Below are positions 14,667 through 23,389 of a stretch of 64,000 nucleotides of DNA, in pieces. Source of the DNA: Burkholderiales bacterium. GTDB lineage: Bacteria; Pseudomonadota; Gammaproteobacteria; Burkholderiales; Burkholderiaceae_C. The notes beneath the pieces were generated by a model. The model had not been told where the DNA came from. It was given only the letters and a program-made list of their open reading frames with translations, and did not search any database. The stretch is from NCBI GenBank assembly GCA_016213325.1, contig JACRAY010000005.1, positions 62,001-126,000 of the forward strand. Direction: 5' to 3'. Each line of letters opens with the position of its first letter. Position 1 is the stretch's first letter. The position numbers and the translations under genes were made by a program.

Positions 14667-15433
14667 GACCGCTGAAACTGCTGTTCCTCGCCGCGCTGCT
14701 CGCGGCCCTGGCTGGCTGCGCGAGCATGCCGCACCCGAACCCGCGCGACCCGTGGGAGCCCATGAACCGCCACGTGATGCAGTTCAACGAAGGCGTCGAC
14801 GCGGTGCTGCTGAAGCCGGTGGCCACGTTTTACCGCGAGAAAGTCCCGCCGCTGGTGCGCACCGGCGTGTCGAACTTCTTCTCGAACCTGAGCGACGTCT
14901 GGTCGGCGGCCAACAGCCTGGCGCAACTCAAGATCCAGAACGCCGCCGAGAACTTCATGCGGTTCAACGTCAACATGCTGTTCGGCGTGGGCGGGCTGAT
15001 CGACGTGGCCAGCGAACTGAACATCGAGCGCCACAAGGAAGACTTCGGCCAGACGCTGGGGCGCTACGGCGTGCCCGCCGGGCCGTACGTGGTGCTGCCC
15101 CTGCTGGGCCCCTCAACGCTGCGCGATGCGCTGGCACTGGGGGTCGACCGGCGCCTCGACGGGGTGCAGTACATGAACCCGAGGTGGCGCAACACCTTCG
15201 ACGTGATGAAAGCCATCGACACGCGCGCCAACCTGCTGCGCGTGACGGCGGTGCTGGAGGACGCCGCGCTCGACAAGTACAGCTTCGTGCGCGACGCGCA
15301 CCTGCAGAAGCGCCGCGCCGAGGTGGATTCAGGCACCAAGCGCGAAGGCTCCGATGCCAACCAGGGCAAGGAGCCCGATGACACCCCGGGGCCCGCGGCG
15401 GCGCCGGCCGAACCCGTAAAGGAAAAGCCATGA
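14663..15433 (+). CDS. mlaA: Outer-membrane lipoprotein MlaA (VacJ)
   Basis: Outer-membrane lipoprotein that removes mislocalised phospholipids from the outer leaflet and hands them to MlaC. A lipoprotein signal peptide ends in the lipobox LAGC (lipidated Cys19), followed by the family hallmark NPRDPWEPMNRHVMQFN, then FFSNLSDVWSAANSL and GRYGVPAGPYVVLPLLGPS. The C-terminal 40 residues are low-complexity and rich in Pro/Ala/Glu/Lys. In Escherichia coli mlaA is unlinked; here it is inside the mla operon between mlaD and mlaC, a common arrangement in betaproteobacteria. Overlaps by 4 bases at both ends. Confidence 0.96.
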   Translation: MRPLKLLFLAALLAALAGCASMPHPNPRDPWEPMNRHVMQFNEGVDAVLLKPVATFYREKVPPLVRTGVSNFFSNLSDVWSAANSLAQLKIQNAAENFMRFNVNMLFGVGGLIDVASELNIERHKEDFGQTLGRYGVPAGPYVVLPLLGPSTLRDALALGVDRRLDGVQYMNPRWRNTFDVMKAIDTRANLLRVTAVLEDAALDKYSFVRDAHLQKRRAEVDSGTKREGSDANQGKEPDDTPGPAAAPAEPVKEKP

Positions 15434-16062
15434 ACCGACGTTACTTCGGCCGCACCGCGGCCGCCTTCGCAGCCGCCCTTGCCATGGCCTGGCCCGCCTG
15501 GGCCGCCGACGAGGCACCCGACGTGATGATCAAGCGGCTGTCGGACGAAGTGATCCACGCCGTCAAGTCCGACAAGGCGATCCAGGCCGGCGACGTCGGC
15601 AAGATCATGGTGCTGGTCGACAACAAGATCATGCCGAACGTGAACTTCCAGCGCATGACGGCCGCGGCGGTGGGCCCCGCCTGGCGGCAGGCCTCGCCGG
15701 AGCAGCAGAAGCGGCTGCAGGAGGAGTTCAAGACGCTGCTGGTGCGCACGTACGCCGGCGCCTTCCAGCAGATCCAGGACGAGACCGTGAGCCTCAAGCC
15801 GCTGCGCGCCTCCCCCGGCGACGCCGAAGTGGTGGTGCGCACCGAAATCCGCGGCCGCGGCGAGCCGATCCAGCTGGACTACCGGCTCGAAAAGACGCCG
15901 GGGCAGGGCACGGGCTGGAAGATCTACAACCTGAACGTGCTGGGTGTGTGGCTGGTGGAAACCTACCGCTCGCAGTTCGCCGAACAGATCAACGCCAGGG
16001 GCGTCGACGGCCTCATCGCGCTGCTGGCCGAGCGCAACAAGAGCAACGCGAAGAAGTCCTAG
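15430..16062 (+). CDS. mlaC: Periplasmic phospholipid carrier MlaC
   Basis: Soluble periplasmic shuttle that carries phospholipids between MlaA and MlaD. The 210-residue precursor begins MNRRYFGRTAAAFAAALAMA with a signal peptide that probably ends after AWA near residue 25. The mature part matches the Tol_Tol_Ttg2 family (NVNFQRMTAAAVGPAWRQAS, then LLVRTYAGAFQQ and WKIYNLNVLGVWLVETYRSQ). The start overlaps mlaA by 4 bases, and the TAG stop shares one base with the GTG start of mlaB. Confidence 0.95.
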   Translation: MNRRYFGRTAAAFAAALAMAWPAWAADEAPDVMIKRLSDEVIHAVKSDKAIQAGDVGKIMVLVDNKIMPNVNFQRMTAAAVGPAWRQASPEQQKRLQEEFKTLLVRTYAGAFQQIQDETVSLKPLRASPGDAEVVVRTEIRGRGEPIQLDYRLEKTPGQGTGWKIYNLNVLGVWLVETYRSQFAEQINARGVDGLIALLAERNKSNAKKS

Positions 16063-16334
16063 TGCTGGTACTGCCCGAGAAACTCACGCACGAAGAGGCG
16101 CCCGCCTGCGGCCGCATGCTGGCGCAGGCGCTGCGTTCGCAGCCGGGCAGCGAAGCCGTGGCGGACGCAGCGGCGCTGGGTGTGTTCGACTCGTCGGCGC
16201 TGGCCGTGCTGCTCGATTGCCGCCGCGAGGCGCTGGCGCTGGGCAAGGCCTTTCGCGTGAGCCGCATGCCTGCGCGCCTGCGCGAGCTGGCGGCACTCTA
16301 TGGGGTCTCCGAGCTGCTGCCCGGGGCGGTTTAG
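16062..16334 (+). CDS. mlaB: STAS-domain protein MlaB
   Basis: Small cytosolic STAS-domain subunit that stabilises MlaF in the MlaFEDB complex. The GTG at 16062 gives 90 residues beginning VLVLPEKLTHEEAPACGRML; this start overlaps the mlaC stop by one base and no ATG is available near it. The STAS signature is DAAALGVFDSSALAVLLDC, where the Asp-Ser-Ser-Ala region corresponds to the anti-sigma-antagonist loop. It is the last mla gene, and the ABC exporter starts 27 bases later. Confidence 0.88.
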   Translation: MLVLPEKLTHEEAPACGRMLAQALRSQPGSEAVADAAALGVFDSSALAVLLDCRREALALGKAFRVSRMPARLRELAALYGVSELLPGAV

Positions 16335-16361
16335 GGCGTCACCGTAAAATCGCGGGTTCAC

Positions 16362-17279
16362 ATGCCCGCGATCGCCTTCCAGTCCGTCTCCAAGACTTAC
16401 CCTTCAGCGCGCGGGCCCTTCCAGGCGCTCGACGGCGTTTCCTTCGACATCGAGCAAGGCGAGTTCTTCGGCCTGCTCGGGCCGAACGGCGCGGGCAAGA
16501 CCACCCTGATCAGCATCCTCGCGGGGCTGGTGCGGGCTTCTGCGGGGCAGGTCAGCGTGCTCGGGCACGACGTGCAGGCCGACTACGCCCAGGCGCGCCG
16601 CAAGCTGGGCGTGGTGCCGCAGGAGCTGGTGTTCGACCCTTTCTTCACCGTGCGCGAAGCGCTGCGCATCCAGTCGGGCTACTTCGGCGTGCGCAACAAC
16701 GGCGCCTGGATCGACGAACTGCTGGAGAACCTGGGCCTGGCCGACAAGGCGGGCGCCAACATGCGCCAGCTGTCCGGCGGCATGAAGCGCCGCGTGCTGG
16801 TGGCGCAGGCACTGGTGCACCGCCCGCCGGTGATCGTGCTCGACGAACCCACCGCCGGTGTCGACGTGGAGCTGCGCCAGACGCTGTGGCAGTTCATCGC
16901 CAGGCTCAATCGCCAGGGCCACACGGTGCTGCTCACCACGCACTACCTCGAAGAGGCCGAGGCCCTGTGCAGCCGCATCGCCATGCTCAAGCACGGGCGC
17001 GTGGTGGCGCTGGAGCGCACCAGCGAACTGCTGAAGGCCGCATCCAGCAACGTGCTGCGTTTCAAGCTCGACGGCGAGCTGCCGCGCGAGTTCGAGCGCA
17101 AGGCGCGTGTCACCGGCCGCATCGTGCAGCTGCCGGCGCACGACGCGCACGAGATCGAGCAGTACCTGTCGGTGATCCGGCGCGCCGGCCTGCGCGTCGA
17201 GGACGTGGAAATCCGCAAGGCCGACCTGGAGGACGTGTTCCTCGACGTGATGGCCGAACGCGGCGAGGCCGCGGCATGA
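16362..17279 (+). CDS. yadG: ABC-2 type exporter ATP-binding protein (YadG-like)
   Basis: ATPase partner of the adjacent YadH-like permease; 305 residues. Walker A is LGPNGAGKTTLISILAG, the signature is LSGGMKRRVLVAQALVH, Walker B is VIVLDEPTAGVD, and the H-loop is LLTTHYLEEAEAL. It follows mlaB by 27 bases and sits before a BolA gene and murA, a position seen in other Burkholderiales. Possible -10-like TAAAAT lies at about 16345-16350, so it may have its own promoter. The exported substrate is not known; envelope lipids or polysaccharide are plausible only from the neighbours. Confidence 0.9.
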   Translation: MPAIAFQSVSKTYPSARGPFQALDGVSFDIEQGEFFGLLGPNGAGKTTLISILAGLVRASAGQVSVLGHDVQADYAQARRKLGVVPQELVFDPFFTVREALRIQSGYFGVRNNGAWIDELLENLGLADKAGANMRQLSGGMKRRVLVAQALVHRPPVIVLDEPTAGVDVELRQTLWQFIARLNRQGHTVLLTTHYLEEAEALCSRIAMLKHGRVVALERTSELLKAASSNVLRFKLDGELPREFERKARVTGRIVQLPAHDAHEIEQYLSVIRRAGLRVEDVEIRKADLEDVFLDVMAERGEAAA

Positions 17280-17338
17280 GCCGCCGGGCCGCTCCCAAGG
17301 CGAATACCGCAGTGCGGAGCACGGAGGTCTCCGAATGA
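17276..17338 (+). other. 20-codon overlapping mini-ORF / coupling linker between yadG and yadH
   Basis: An ATG at 17276 overlaps the yadG stop by 4 bases (ATGA) and opens a 20-residue frame (MSRRAAPKANTAVRSTEVSE) whose own stop overlaps the yadH ATG by 4 bases. The linker ends in ggaggt, 7 bases before the yadH ATG, which is a strong ribosome site. The frame may be a translated coupling peptide, or simply the remains of a dispersed intergenic sequence that supplies the ribosome site. No function is claimed. Confidence 0.35.
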
Positions 17339-18090
17339 CGGGCTGGCAGACGTTGCTTTACAAGGAGGTGCTGCGCTTCTGGAAGGTGGCCTTCCAGACG
17401 GTGGCCGCGCCCATCCTCACCGCGCTCATGTACCTGCTGATCTTCGGCCACGTGCTGCAGGACAAGGTGAAGGTGTACGGCACCATCGACTACACCTCGT
17501 TCCTCGTGCCGGGGCTGGTGATGATGAGCGTGCTGCAGAACGCCTTTGCCAACAGCTCGTCGTCGCTGATCCAGAGCAAGATCACCGGCAACCTCGTGTT
17601 CGTGCTGCTCACGCCGCTGTCTCACTGGAGCTGGTTCATCGCCTACGTGGGCGCCTCGCTGGCGCGCGGCGTCTGCGTGGGTGCCGGCGTGTTCATCGTC
17701 ACGGCCTGGTTCGCCGACCTGTCGTTTGCGGCGCCGCTGTGGATCCTGGTGTTCGCGGTACTGGGCGCGGGCATGCTCGGCGCCATGGGGCTGATCGCCG
17801 GGCTGTGGGCCGAGAAGTTCGACCAGATGGCGGCGTTCCAGAACTTCATCATCATGCCGATGACCTTCCTGTCCGGCGTGTTCTATTCGATCCACTCGCT
17901 GCCCCCCTTCTGGCAGCGGGTGAGCCACTTCAACCCGTTCTTCTACATGATCGACGGCTTCCGCTACGGCTTCTTCGGCGTGAGCGACGTGTCGCCCTGG
18001 CTCAGCCTGGGCATCGTCGGCGCCGCGATGGCAGTGGTGAGCGCGATCACCGTTCACCTGCTGAAGATCGGGTACAAGATCAGGGGATGA
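17335..18090 (+). CDS. yadH: ABC-2 type transporter permease (YadH-like)
   Basis: Membrane partner of the preceding ATPase: 251 residues, about six membrane spans, ABC-2 family. Typical features are the N-terminal amphipathic segment LLYKEVLRFWKVAFQTVAAP, a first cytoplasmic loop VYGTIDYTSFLVPGLVMMS, and FHF-type residues HFNPFFYMIDGFRYGFFGV near the C terminus. The ATG at 17335 overlaps the 20-codon linker frame and is preceded by ggaggt. The stop overlaps the BolA start by 4 bases. Confidence 0.9.
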   Translation: MTGWQTLLYKEVLRFWKVAFQTVAAPILTALMYLLIFGHVLQDKVKVYGTIDYTSFLVPGLVMMSVLQNAFANSSSSLIQSKITGNLVFVLLTPLSHWSWFIAYVGASLARGVCVGAGVFIVTAWFADLSFAAPLWILVFAVLGAGMLGAMGLIAGLWAEKFDQMAAFQNFIIMPMTFLSGVFYSIHSLPPFWQRVSHFNPFFYMIDGFRYGFFGVSDVSPWLSLGIVGAAMAVVSAITVHLLKIGYKIRG

Positions 18091-18335
18091 CCATGGATGC
18101 CGAAGAGCTGGAAGCCATCATCCGCGCGGGCCTGCCGTGCGACCACGTCGAAGTGACCGGCGACGGCCGCCATTGGGCGGCGGTCATCGTGTCAGCCGAA
18201 TTCGAAGGAAAGCGTGCGATCCAGCGCCACCAGCGCGTTTACGCCACCCTGGGTGCGAGAATGCAGACCGACGAAGTGCATGCACTCTCGATGAAGACGT
18301 TTACGCCGGCCGAATGGGCCGCCAACCCGAACTGA
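18087..18335 (+). CDS. ibaG: BolA family protein (IbaG-like)
   Basis: A small (82 aa) BolA-fold protein, the type that pairs with monothiol glutaredoxins in iron-sulfur cluster handling and acid/envelope stress. The block [18 protein letters not shown] and the C-terminal [15 protein letters not shown] are characteristic of the IbaG (YrbA) branch, which in many proteobacteria lies between mla and murA exactly as here. The ATG at 18087 overlaps the permease stop by 4 bases; a second in-frame ATG at 18093 is also possible. murA begins 13 bases downstream. Confidence 0.88.
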   Translation: MTMDAEELEAIIRAGLPCDHVEVTGDGRHWAAVIVSAEFEGKRAIQRHQRVYATLGARMQTDEVHALSMKTFTPAEWAANPN

Positions 18336-18348
18336 AGGTCGCTTCCCG

Positions 18349-19611
18349 ATGGACAAGTTGCTGATTCGCGGGGGCCGTGAGCTCCGCGGCGAAGTGCGCA
18401 TTTCAGGCGCCAAGAACGCGGCGCTGCCGGAGCTGTGCGCAGCCCTGCTGACCGACCAGCCGGTGACGCTGGAGAACGTGCCGCGCCTGCAGGACGTGGC
18501 CACCATGCTCAAGCTCATCCGCAACATGGGCGTGACGGCGGAACCGGTGGGCGAGGGCGTGCGCATCGACGCCAGCAAGCTCAGCTTTCCCGAGGCGCCG
18601 TACGAGATGGTGAAGACCATGCGCGCCTCGGTGCTGGCGCTGGGCCCGCTGCTCGCGCGCTTCGGCGAAGCCACCGTTTCGCTGCCGGGCGGCTGCGCGA
18701 TCGGCTCGCGGCCGGTCGACCAGCACATCAAGGGCCTGCAGGCCATGGGCGCGCACATCGTCGTGGAGCACGGCTACATGATCGCCAAGCTGCCCAAGGG
18801 CCGCGAGCGGCTGCACGGGGCGAGCATCACCACCGACATGATCACGGTGACGGGCACCGAGAACTTCCTCATGGCCGCGTCGCTCGCCGAGGGCGAGACC
18901 ATCCTGGAGAACGCCGCACAGGAACCGGAGATCACCGACCTGGCCGAAATGCTGATTCGCATGGGCGCGAAGATCGAGGGCCACGGCACCTCGCGCATCC
19001 GCATCCAGGGCGTGTCGCGGCTGCAGGGCTGCACGCACCACGTGGTGGCCGACCGCATCGAGGCCGGCACCTTCCTGTGCGCGGTGGCAGCCGCCGGCGG
19101 CGACGTGCTGCTGCGCGCGGCGCGCGGCGACCACCTGGAGGCGGTGATCGAGAAACTGCGCGCCGCCGGCGCCGAAGTGACGCCTGTGCCGGAGGGCTTG
19201 CGCATCCGCTCGCACGGGCGGCTGCAGGCCCAGAGCTTCCGCACCACCGAGTACCCGGGCTTCCCGACCGACCTGCAGGCGCAGTTCATGGCGCTGAACG
19301 CCGTGGCGCAGGGCTCGGCGCGCGTGACCGAGACGATCTTCGAGAACCGTTTCATGCACGTCAACGAACTGGTGCGCCTCGGTGCGAAAATCCAGGTCGA
19401 CGGCAAGCTGGCGATCACCGAAGGGGTGGAGCGGCTGTCGGGCGCCACCGTGATGGCGACCGACCTGCGCGCTTCGGCCAGCCTCGTCATCGCGGGGCTC
19501 GTGGCCGAAGGCGAAACCCTGGTGGACCGCATCTACCACCTGGACCGGGGCTACGAGCGCATGGAAGACAAACTGCGCGCCATCGGCGCCGACATCGAAC
19601 GAATCAAGTGA
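18349..19611 (+). CDS. murA: UDP-N-acetylglucosamine 1-carboxyvinyltransferase
   Basis: First committed step of peptidoglycan synthesis (enolpyruvyl transfer from PEP to UDP-GlcNAc). Length 420 residues. The catalytic cysteine is present as Cys116 in [13 protein letters not shown], so the enzyme should be fosfomycin-sensitive. Other hallmarks are [15 protein letters not shown] near the N terminus and [22 protein letters not shown] near the C terminus. Its stop overlaps the GTG start of hisG by 4 bases, so the histidine genes are read as a continuation of the murA transcript unless internal promoters exist. Confidence 0.97.
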   Translation: MDKLLIRGGRELRGEVRISGAKNAALPELCAALLTDQPVTLENVPRLQDVATMLKLIRNMGVTAEPVGEGVRIDASKLSFPEAPYEMVKTMRASVLALGPLLARFGEATVSLPGGCAIGSRPVDQHIKGLQAMGAHIVVEHGYMIAKLPKGRERLHGASITTDMITVTGTENFLMAASLAEGETILENAAQEPEITDLAEMLIRMGAKIEGHGTSRIRIQGVSRLQGCTHHVVADRIEAGTFLCAVAAAGGDVLLRAARGDHLEAVIEKLRAAGAEVTPVPEGLRIRSHGRLQAQSFRTTEYPGFPTDLQAQFMALNAVAQGSARVTETIFENRFMHVNELVRLGAKIQVDGKLAITEGVERLSGATVMATDLRASASLVIAGLVAEGETLVDRIYHLDRGYERMEDKLRAIGADIERIK

Positions 19612-20273
19612 TCACCCTGGCCCTGTCGAAGGGGCGCATCTTCGACGAAACCCTGCCGCTGCTGAAGGCCGCCGGCATCGAGGTGCTGGAAGACCCGGAA
19701 ACCTCGCGCAAGCTGATCCTGCCCACCAGCCAGCCGGACCTGCGCGTTGTGATCGTGCGCGCTTCCGACGTGCCGACCTACGTGCAGTACGGCGGTGCCG
19801 ATCTCGGCGTGACCGGGCTGGACACCTTGCTGGAACATGGCACGACATGGGCAGCCGCTGCCAGCGGCGGGGGCCTGTACCAGCCGCTGGACCTGCGCAT
19901 CGCCAAGTGCCGCGTCAGCGTGGCGGTGCGCGTGGGCTTCGACTACGCCAGCGCGGTGCGCCAAGGCGCGCGGCTGCGCGTGGCCACCAAGTACGTCAAC
20001 ATCTCGCGCGACTTCTTCGCCGCCAAGGGCGTGCACGTCGACCTGATCAAGCTGTACGGCAGCATGGAACTGGCGCCGCTGACCGGCATGGCCGATGCCA
20101 TCGTCGACCTGGTTTCCACCGGCGGCACGCTGCTGGCGAACAAGCTCGTCGAGGTCGAGCGCATCATGGACATCAGCTCGCGGCTGGTGGTGAACCAGGC
20201 GGCGCTGAAGCTCAAGCAGGAGCCGATCCGCCGCCTGATCGACGTGTTCGCCGCCGCGGTGGAGAAGCGCTGA
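19608..20273 (+). CDS. hisG: ATP phosphoribosyltransferase, short catalytic form
   Basis: First step of histidine synthesis (ATP + PRPP). Only 221 residues from the GTG at 19608 ([19 protein letters not shown]), the short HisG form that lacks the C-terminal regulatory domain and needs HisZ for activity and feedback. hisZ is not in this window, so it must be elsewhere. PRPP-binding region: [21 protein letters not shown] was chosen because the ALSKGR motif starts at residue 5 and the codon overlaps the murA stop. The stop shares one base with the hisD ATG. Confidence 0.95.
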   Translation: MITLALSKGRIFDETLPLLKAAGIEVLEDPETSRKLILPTSQPDLRVVIVRASDVPTYVQYGGADLGVTGLDTLLEHGTTWAAAASGGGLYQPLDLRIAKCRVSVAVRVGFDYASAVRQGARLRVATKYVNISRDFFAAKGVHVDLIKLYGSMELAPLTGMADAIVDLVSTGGTLLANKLVEVERIMDISSRLVVNQAALKLKQEPIRRLIDVFAAAVEKR

Positions 20274-21586
20274 TGCTCGCCCGCCCCCTGCGCCTGTCGA
20301 CGGCGGACGCCGGCTTCGACGAAGCGTTGCGCATGCGCCTGCAGTGGTCGGCCGAGACCGATGCGGGGGTGGAAGACGCCGTCACAACCATCCTTGCCGA
20401 CGTGCAACGGCGGGGCGACGCGGCGGTGCTTGAATACACCAACCGGTTCGACGCGACCGGTGCCGCGTCGGTGCAGGAGCTGCAGCTTCCCGCGGCCGAA
20501 CTCGAAGCGGCGTTCCGCTCGCTGCCGGCGCGGCAACGCAGTGCGCTGGAGCAGGCGGCTGCGCGCGTGCGCAGCTACCACGAGGCGCAGAAGAAGGCCT
20601 CGGGCGAGAGCTGGTCATATCGCGATGCCGACGGCACGCTGCTCGGGCAGAAGGTCACGCCGGTGGACCGCGTGGGCATCTACGTGCCCGGCGGCAAGGC
20701 GGCCTACCCGTCGTCGGTGCTGATGAACGCCATTCCGGCGCAGGTGGCGGGTGTGCCCGAAATCATCATGGTCGTGCCGACCCCGCGCGGCGAGAAGAAC
20801 GCGCTGGTGCTGGCGGCCGCCCACCTGGCCGGCGTGACGCGTGTCTTCCGCATCGGCGGTGCGCAGGCCATAGCCGCGCTGGCGTTTGGAACGGCCACAG
20901 TGCCGCGGGTCGACAAGGTCACCGGCCCCGGCAATGCCTACGTGGCCAGCGCCAAGCGCCGCGTGTTCGGCATCGTGGGCATCGACATGATCGCGGGGCC
21001 CAGCGAGATCCTGGTGCTGGCCGACGGCAGCACGCCGGCCGACTGGGTGGCGATGGACCTGTTCTCGCAGGCCGAGCACGACGAGCTCGCCCAGGGCATC
21101 CTGCTGTCGCCCGACGCAGCGTATATCGACGAGGTGCAGGCGGCGATCGACCGGCTGCTGCCGGAAATGCCGCGCGCGGAGATCATCGTCAAGTCGCTGT
21201 CGGGCCGTGGCGCGCTGATCCACACGCGCAGCATGGAAGAGGCCTGCGAGATCAGCAACCGCATCGCGCCGGAACACCTGGAAGTAGCCAGCCGCGACCC
21301 GCACCGCTGGGAGCCGTTGCTGCGCCACGCCGGGGCGATCTTCCTGGGCGCCTTCACCAGCGAGTCGCTCGGCGACTACTGCGCGGGGCCCAACCACGTG
21401 CTGCCGACCAGCACCACCGCCCGCTTCTCAAGCCCGCTGGGCGTCTACGACTTCCAGAAGCGCAGCAGCCTGATCGAAGTCAGCGAAGCGGGCGCTCACA
21501 AGCTGGGAGAGATAGCGGCGGAGCTGGCCTATGGCGAAGGCCTGCAGGCGCATGCACGCGCGGCCGAGATGCGGCTGAAGCGCTAA
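20273..21586 (+). CDS. hisD: Histidinol dehydrogenase
   Basis: Last two oxidation steps of histidine synthesis (histidinol to histidine; NAD and zinc). Length 437 residues, beginning [19 protein letters not shown]. Recognisable blocks are [49 protein letters not shown] and the catalytic/zinc region [13 protein letters not shown] followed by APEHLEV and [18 protein letters not shown]. After its stop the expected hisC is displaced by a toxin-antitoxin pair; the 47-base gap carries tandem palindromes. Confidence 0.97.
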   Translation: MLARPLRLSTADAGFDEALRMRLQWSAETDAGVEDAVTTILADVQRRGDAAVLEYTNRFDATGAASVQELQLPAAELEAAFRSLPARQRSALEQAAARVRSYHEAQKKASGESWSYRDADGTLLGQKVTPVDRVGIYVPGGKAAYPSSVLMNAIPAQVAGVPEIIMVVPTPRGEKNALVLAAAHLAGVTRVFRIGGAQAIAALAFGTATVPRVDKVTGPGNAYVASAKRRVFGIVGIDMIAGPSEILVLADGSTPADWVAMDLFSQAEHDELAQGILLSPDAAYIDEVQAAIDRLLPEMPRAEIIVKSLSGRGALIHTRSMEEACEISNRIAPEHLEVASRDPHRWEPLLRHAGAIFLGAFTSESLGDYCAGPNHVLPTSTTARFSSPLGVYDFQKRSSLIEVSEAGAHKLGEIAAELAYGEGLQAHARAAEMRLKR

Positions 21587-21591
21587 CTTCG

Positions 21592-21627
21592 ACACGAAGT
21601 TCGTGTTACACGAACTTCGTGTAAAAT
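21592..21627 (+). promoter_or_regulatory. Tandem palindromic operators and -10 box of the his-operon toxin-antitoxin pair
   Basis: Two 15-bp palindromes stand almost back to back: acacgaagttcgtgt (21592-21606) and acacgaacttcgtgt (21608-21622), identical apart from the central base and inverted relative to each other. A TAAAAT box (21622-21627) begins at the last base of the second copy, placing expected transcription start at about the antitoxin ATG (21634). This is the layout expected for autorepression by a ribbon-helix-helix antitoxin. No clear -35 and no ribosome site are visible. Confidence 0.65.
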
Positions 21628-21633
21628 GGATGC

Positions 21634-21873
21634 ATGAAAAACGTGACCATCACGGTCGACGACGAGGCCCTTGAGTGGGCTCGCGTCGAGGCAGCCAGAC
21701 GCAACACAAGCGTCTCGAAACTGGTTGGGTCCTTCATCAGTGAGATGCGGCGGCGCGAGGACGCGTACATGCGGGCCTATCACGAGTGGAAAGCCGACAC
21801 TCGCACTTGGCGCTCCGACGGTTCGCCCTATCCGAAGCGCGAGGAACTGTACGAACGCGGCGGCAAGCACTGA
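21634..21873 (+). CDS. Ribbon-helix-helix (CopG/VapB-like) antitoxin
   Basis: A 79-residue protein. The N terminus MKNVTITVDDEALEWARVEA followed by ARRNTSVSKLVGSFISEM reads as a ribbon-helix-helix DNA-binding domain (a beta strand with alternating residues, then two helices). Residues 45-79 are charged and Trp/Tyr-rich, the sort of flexible tail that wraps a PIN toxin. Its stop shares one base with the toxin start. The ATG has no upstream Shine-Dalgarno sequence and lies 6 bases after a TAAAAT box, so a leaderless message is possible. Placement inside the his operon is unusual. Confidence 0.8.
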   Translation: MKNVTITVDDEALEWARVEAARRNTSVSKLVGSFISEMRRREDAYMRAYHEWKADTRTWRSDGSPYPKREELYERGGKH

Positions 21874-22319
21874 TGGACCTCGTGTTCGTCGATTCGAACG
21901 TTCTCGTCCACAGCGAAGACGGGCAGGACCCGGCCAAGCAGGAGCGCTCGCTCGCCTGGCTGGATGTGCTTTGGGAGCGGTCGTGCGGGAGGCTCTCCAC
22001 CCAGACGCTCAACGAGTTCTACGTGAACTCCACCCGCAAGATAACGCCGCCGCTCCCGCAAGGTGAGGCCCGGGCCAAGATTCGCCGCTTTCAGGCCTGG
22101 ATGCCCCTGCTCATCGACCACGCCGTGCTGGAGACGGCCTGGGCCGTGGAGGCGCGCTACCAGATCCATTTTTGGGACAGCCTGATCGTGGCAGCCGCCC
22201 AGCACCAGGATTGCACGATCCTCCTCACCGAAGACCTGTCCGACGGGCAAGGATACGGGATGGTCAAGGTCGTCAATCCCTTCCTCCATGGTCCGGAGAT
22301 CCTGGACAGGCCGCAATGA
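21873..22319 (+). CDS. PIN-domain toxin (VapC-like ribonuclease)
   Basis: A 148-residue PIN-fold protein, predicted metal-dependent endoribonuclease and partner of the antitoxin just upstream. The four acidic positions are visible: Asp7 in VFVDSNVLVH, Glu48 in TLNEFYV, Asp102 in FWDSLIVAAA and Asp121 in LTEDLSDGQ, so the active site looks intact. The start shares one base with the antitoxin stop, and the toxin stop overlaps the hisC start by 4 bases (ATGA), meaning translation of hisC is probably coupled to toxin translation. RNA target unknown. Confidence 0.85.
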   Translation: MDLVFVDSNVLVHSEDGQDPAKQERSLAWLDVLWERSCGRLSTQTLNEFYVNSTRKITPPLPQGEARAKIRRFQAWMPLLIDHAVLETAWAVEARYQIHFWDSLIVAAAQHQDCTILLTEDLSDGQGYGMVKVVNPFLHGPEILDRPQ

Positions 22320-23389
22320 CTGCAAGTGACCTCATCGCCAAGCGCATCCGCCAGGACGTGCAGTCCATGCACGCCTACGCCATCCAGGACTCCGCGGGCC
22401 TCATCAAGCTCGACGCGATGGAGAACCCGCACCGCCTTCCGACCGAACTGCGCCGGCAGCTCGGCGAGCGGCTGGCCGAGGTGGCTCTCAACCGCTACCC
22501 GGGCGACCGCACCAACGACCTGCGCCGGGCCTTGGCCGCCCATGCCGGAATGCCCGAGGGCTTCGACATCATGCTGGGCAACGGCTCGGACGAGCTGATC
22601 TCGCTGCTGGCCATGGCCTGCGACGTCCCCGGCGCTTCCATCCTGGCGCCGGTGCCCGGCTTCGTCATGTACGGCATGAGCGCGCAACTGCAGGGCCTGG
22701 GGTTCAACGGCGTCGACCTCACGCCCGACTTCGAGCTCGACGAGCGCGCCATGCTGGCCGCGATCGACCGCCACCAGCCGTCGATCATCTACCTGGCCTA
22801 CCCCAACAACCCCACGGCCAACCTGTGGGACGACGGCGTGATCGAGAAGATCGTGCGCGCCGCGCCCGGGCTGGTGGTGATCGACGAGGCCTACCAGCCG
22901 TTCGCCAGCCGCAGCTACATCGACCGGGTGGAGCGCCACCAGCATGTGCTGCTGATGCGCACCCTGAGCAAGTTCGGGCTGGCCGGCGTGCGCATCGGCT
23001 ACATGATGGGCCCGCAGGCGCTGATCGCCGAGATCGACAAGGTGCGCCCGCCCTACAACATCAGCGTGCTCAATTGCGAAGCGGCGCTGTTCGCGCTGGC
23101 GCACCAGGACGAGTTCGCGCGGCAGGCCCAGGCCATCCGCGACCAGCGCCAGGTGGTACAGGCCGCGCTGGCCGCGTTGCCAAGCGTGAAAGCCTGGCCC
23201 AGCGACGCCAACATGATCCTGGTGCGCGTGCCCGATGCCGCCCATGCGTTCGACGGCATGAGGGCACGCGGCGTGCTGGTCAAGAACGTTTCTAGAATGC
23301 ACCCATTGCTGGCCGATTGCCTGCGCCTCACCATCGGCACCGCCGAAGAGAACGAACGCATGCTGGCCGCCCTGCAAGCCTCGCTATGA
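22316..23389 (+). CDS. hisC: Histidinol-phosphate aminotransferase
   Basis: PLP-dependent aminotransferase converting imidazole-acetol phosphate to histidinol phosphate; 357 residues. Class I/II motifs: NENP-like [28 protein letters not shown]-contact [25 protein letters not shown], and the Schiff-base lysine in [15 protein letters not shown]. The ATG overlaps the toxin stop by 4 bases, and the stop overlaps hisB by 4. Its separation from hisD by the toxin-antitoxin genes is discussed among the findings. Confidence 0.97.
   Translation: MTASDLIAKRIRQDVQSMHAYAIQDSAGLIKLDAMENPHRLPTELRRQLGERLAEVALNRYPGDRTNDLRRALAAHAGMPEGFDIMLGNGSDELISLLAMACDVPGASILAPVPGFVMYGMSAQLQGLGFNGVDLTPDFELDERAMLAAIDRHQPSIIYLAYPNNPTANLWDDGVIEKIVRAAPGLVVIDEAYQPFASRSYIDRVERHQHVLLMRTLSKFGLAGVRIGYMMGPQALIAEIDKVRPPYNISVLNCEAALFALAHQDEFARQAQAIRDQRQVVQAALAALPSVKAWPSDANMILVRVPDAAHAFDGMRARGVLVKNVSRMHPLLADCLRLTIGTAEENERMLAALQASL

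Noticed and set aside
21873..22319. The PIN gene considered part of a phage or conjugative insertion
   Set aside because: No integrase, att-like duplication or plasmid genes flank it, and codon use is similar to the neighbours; a small TA module is enough to explain it.
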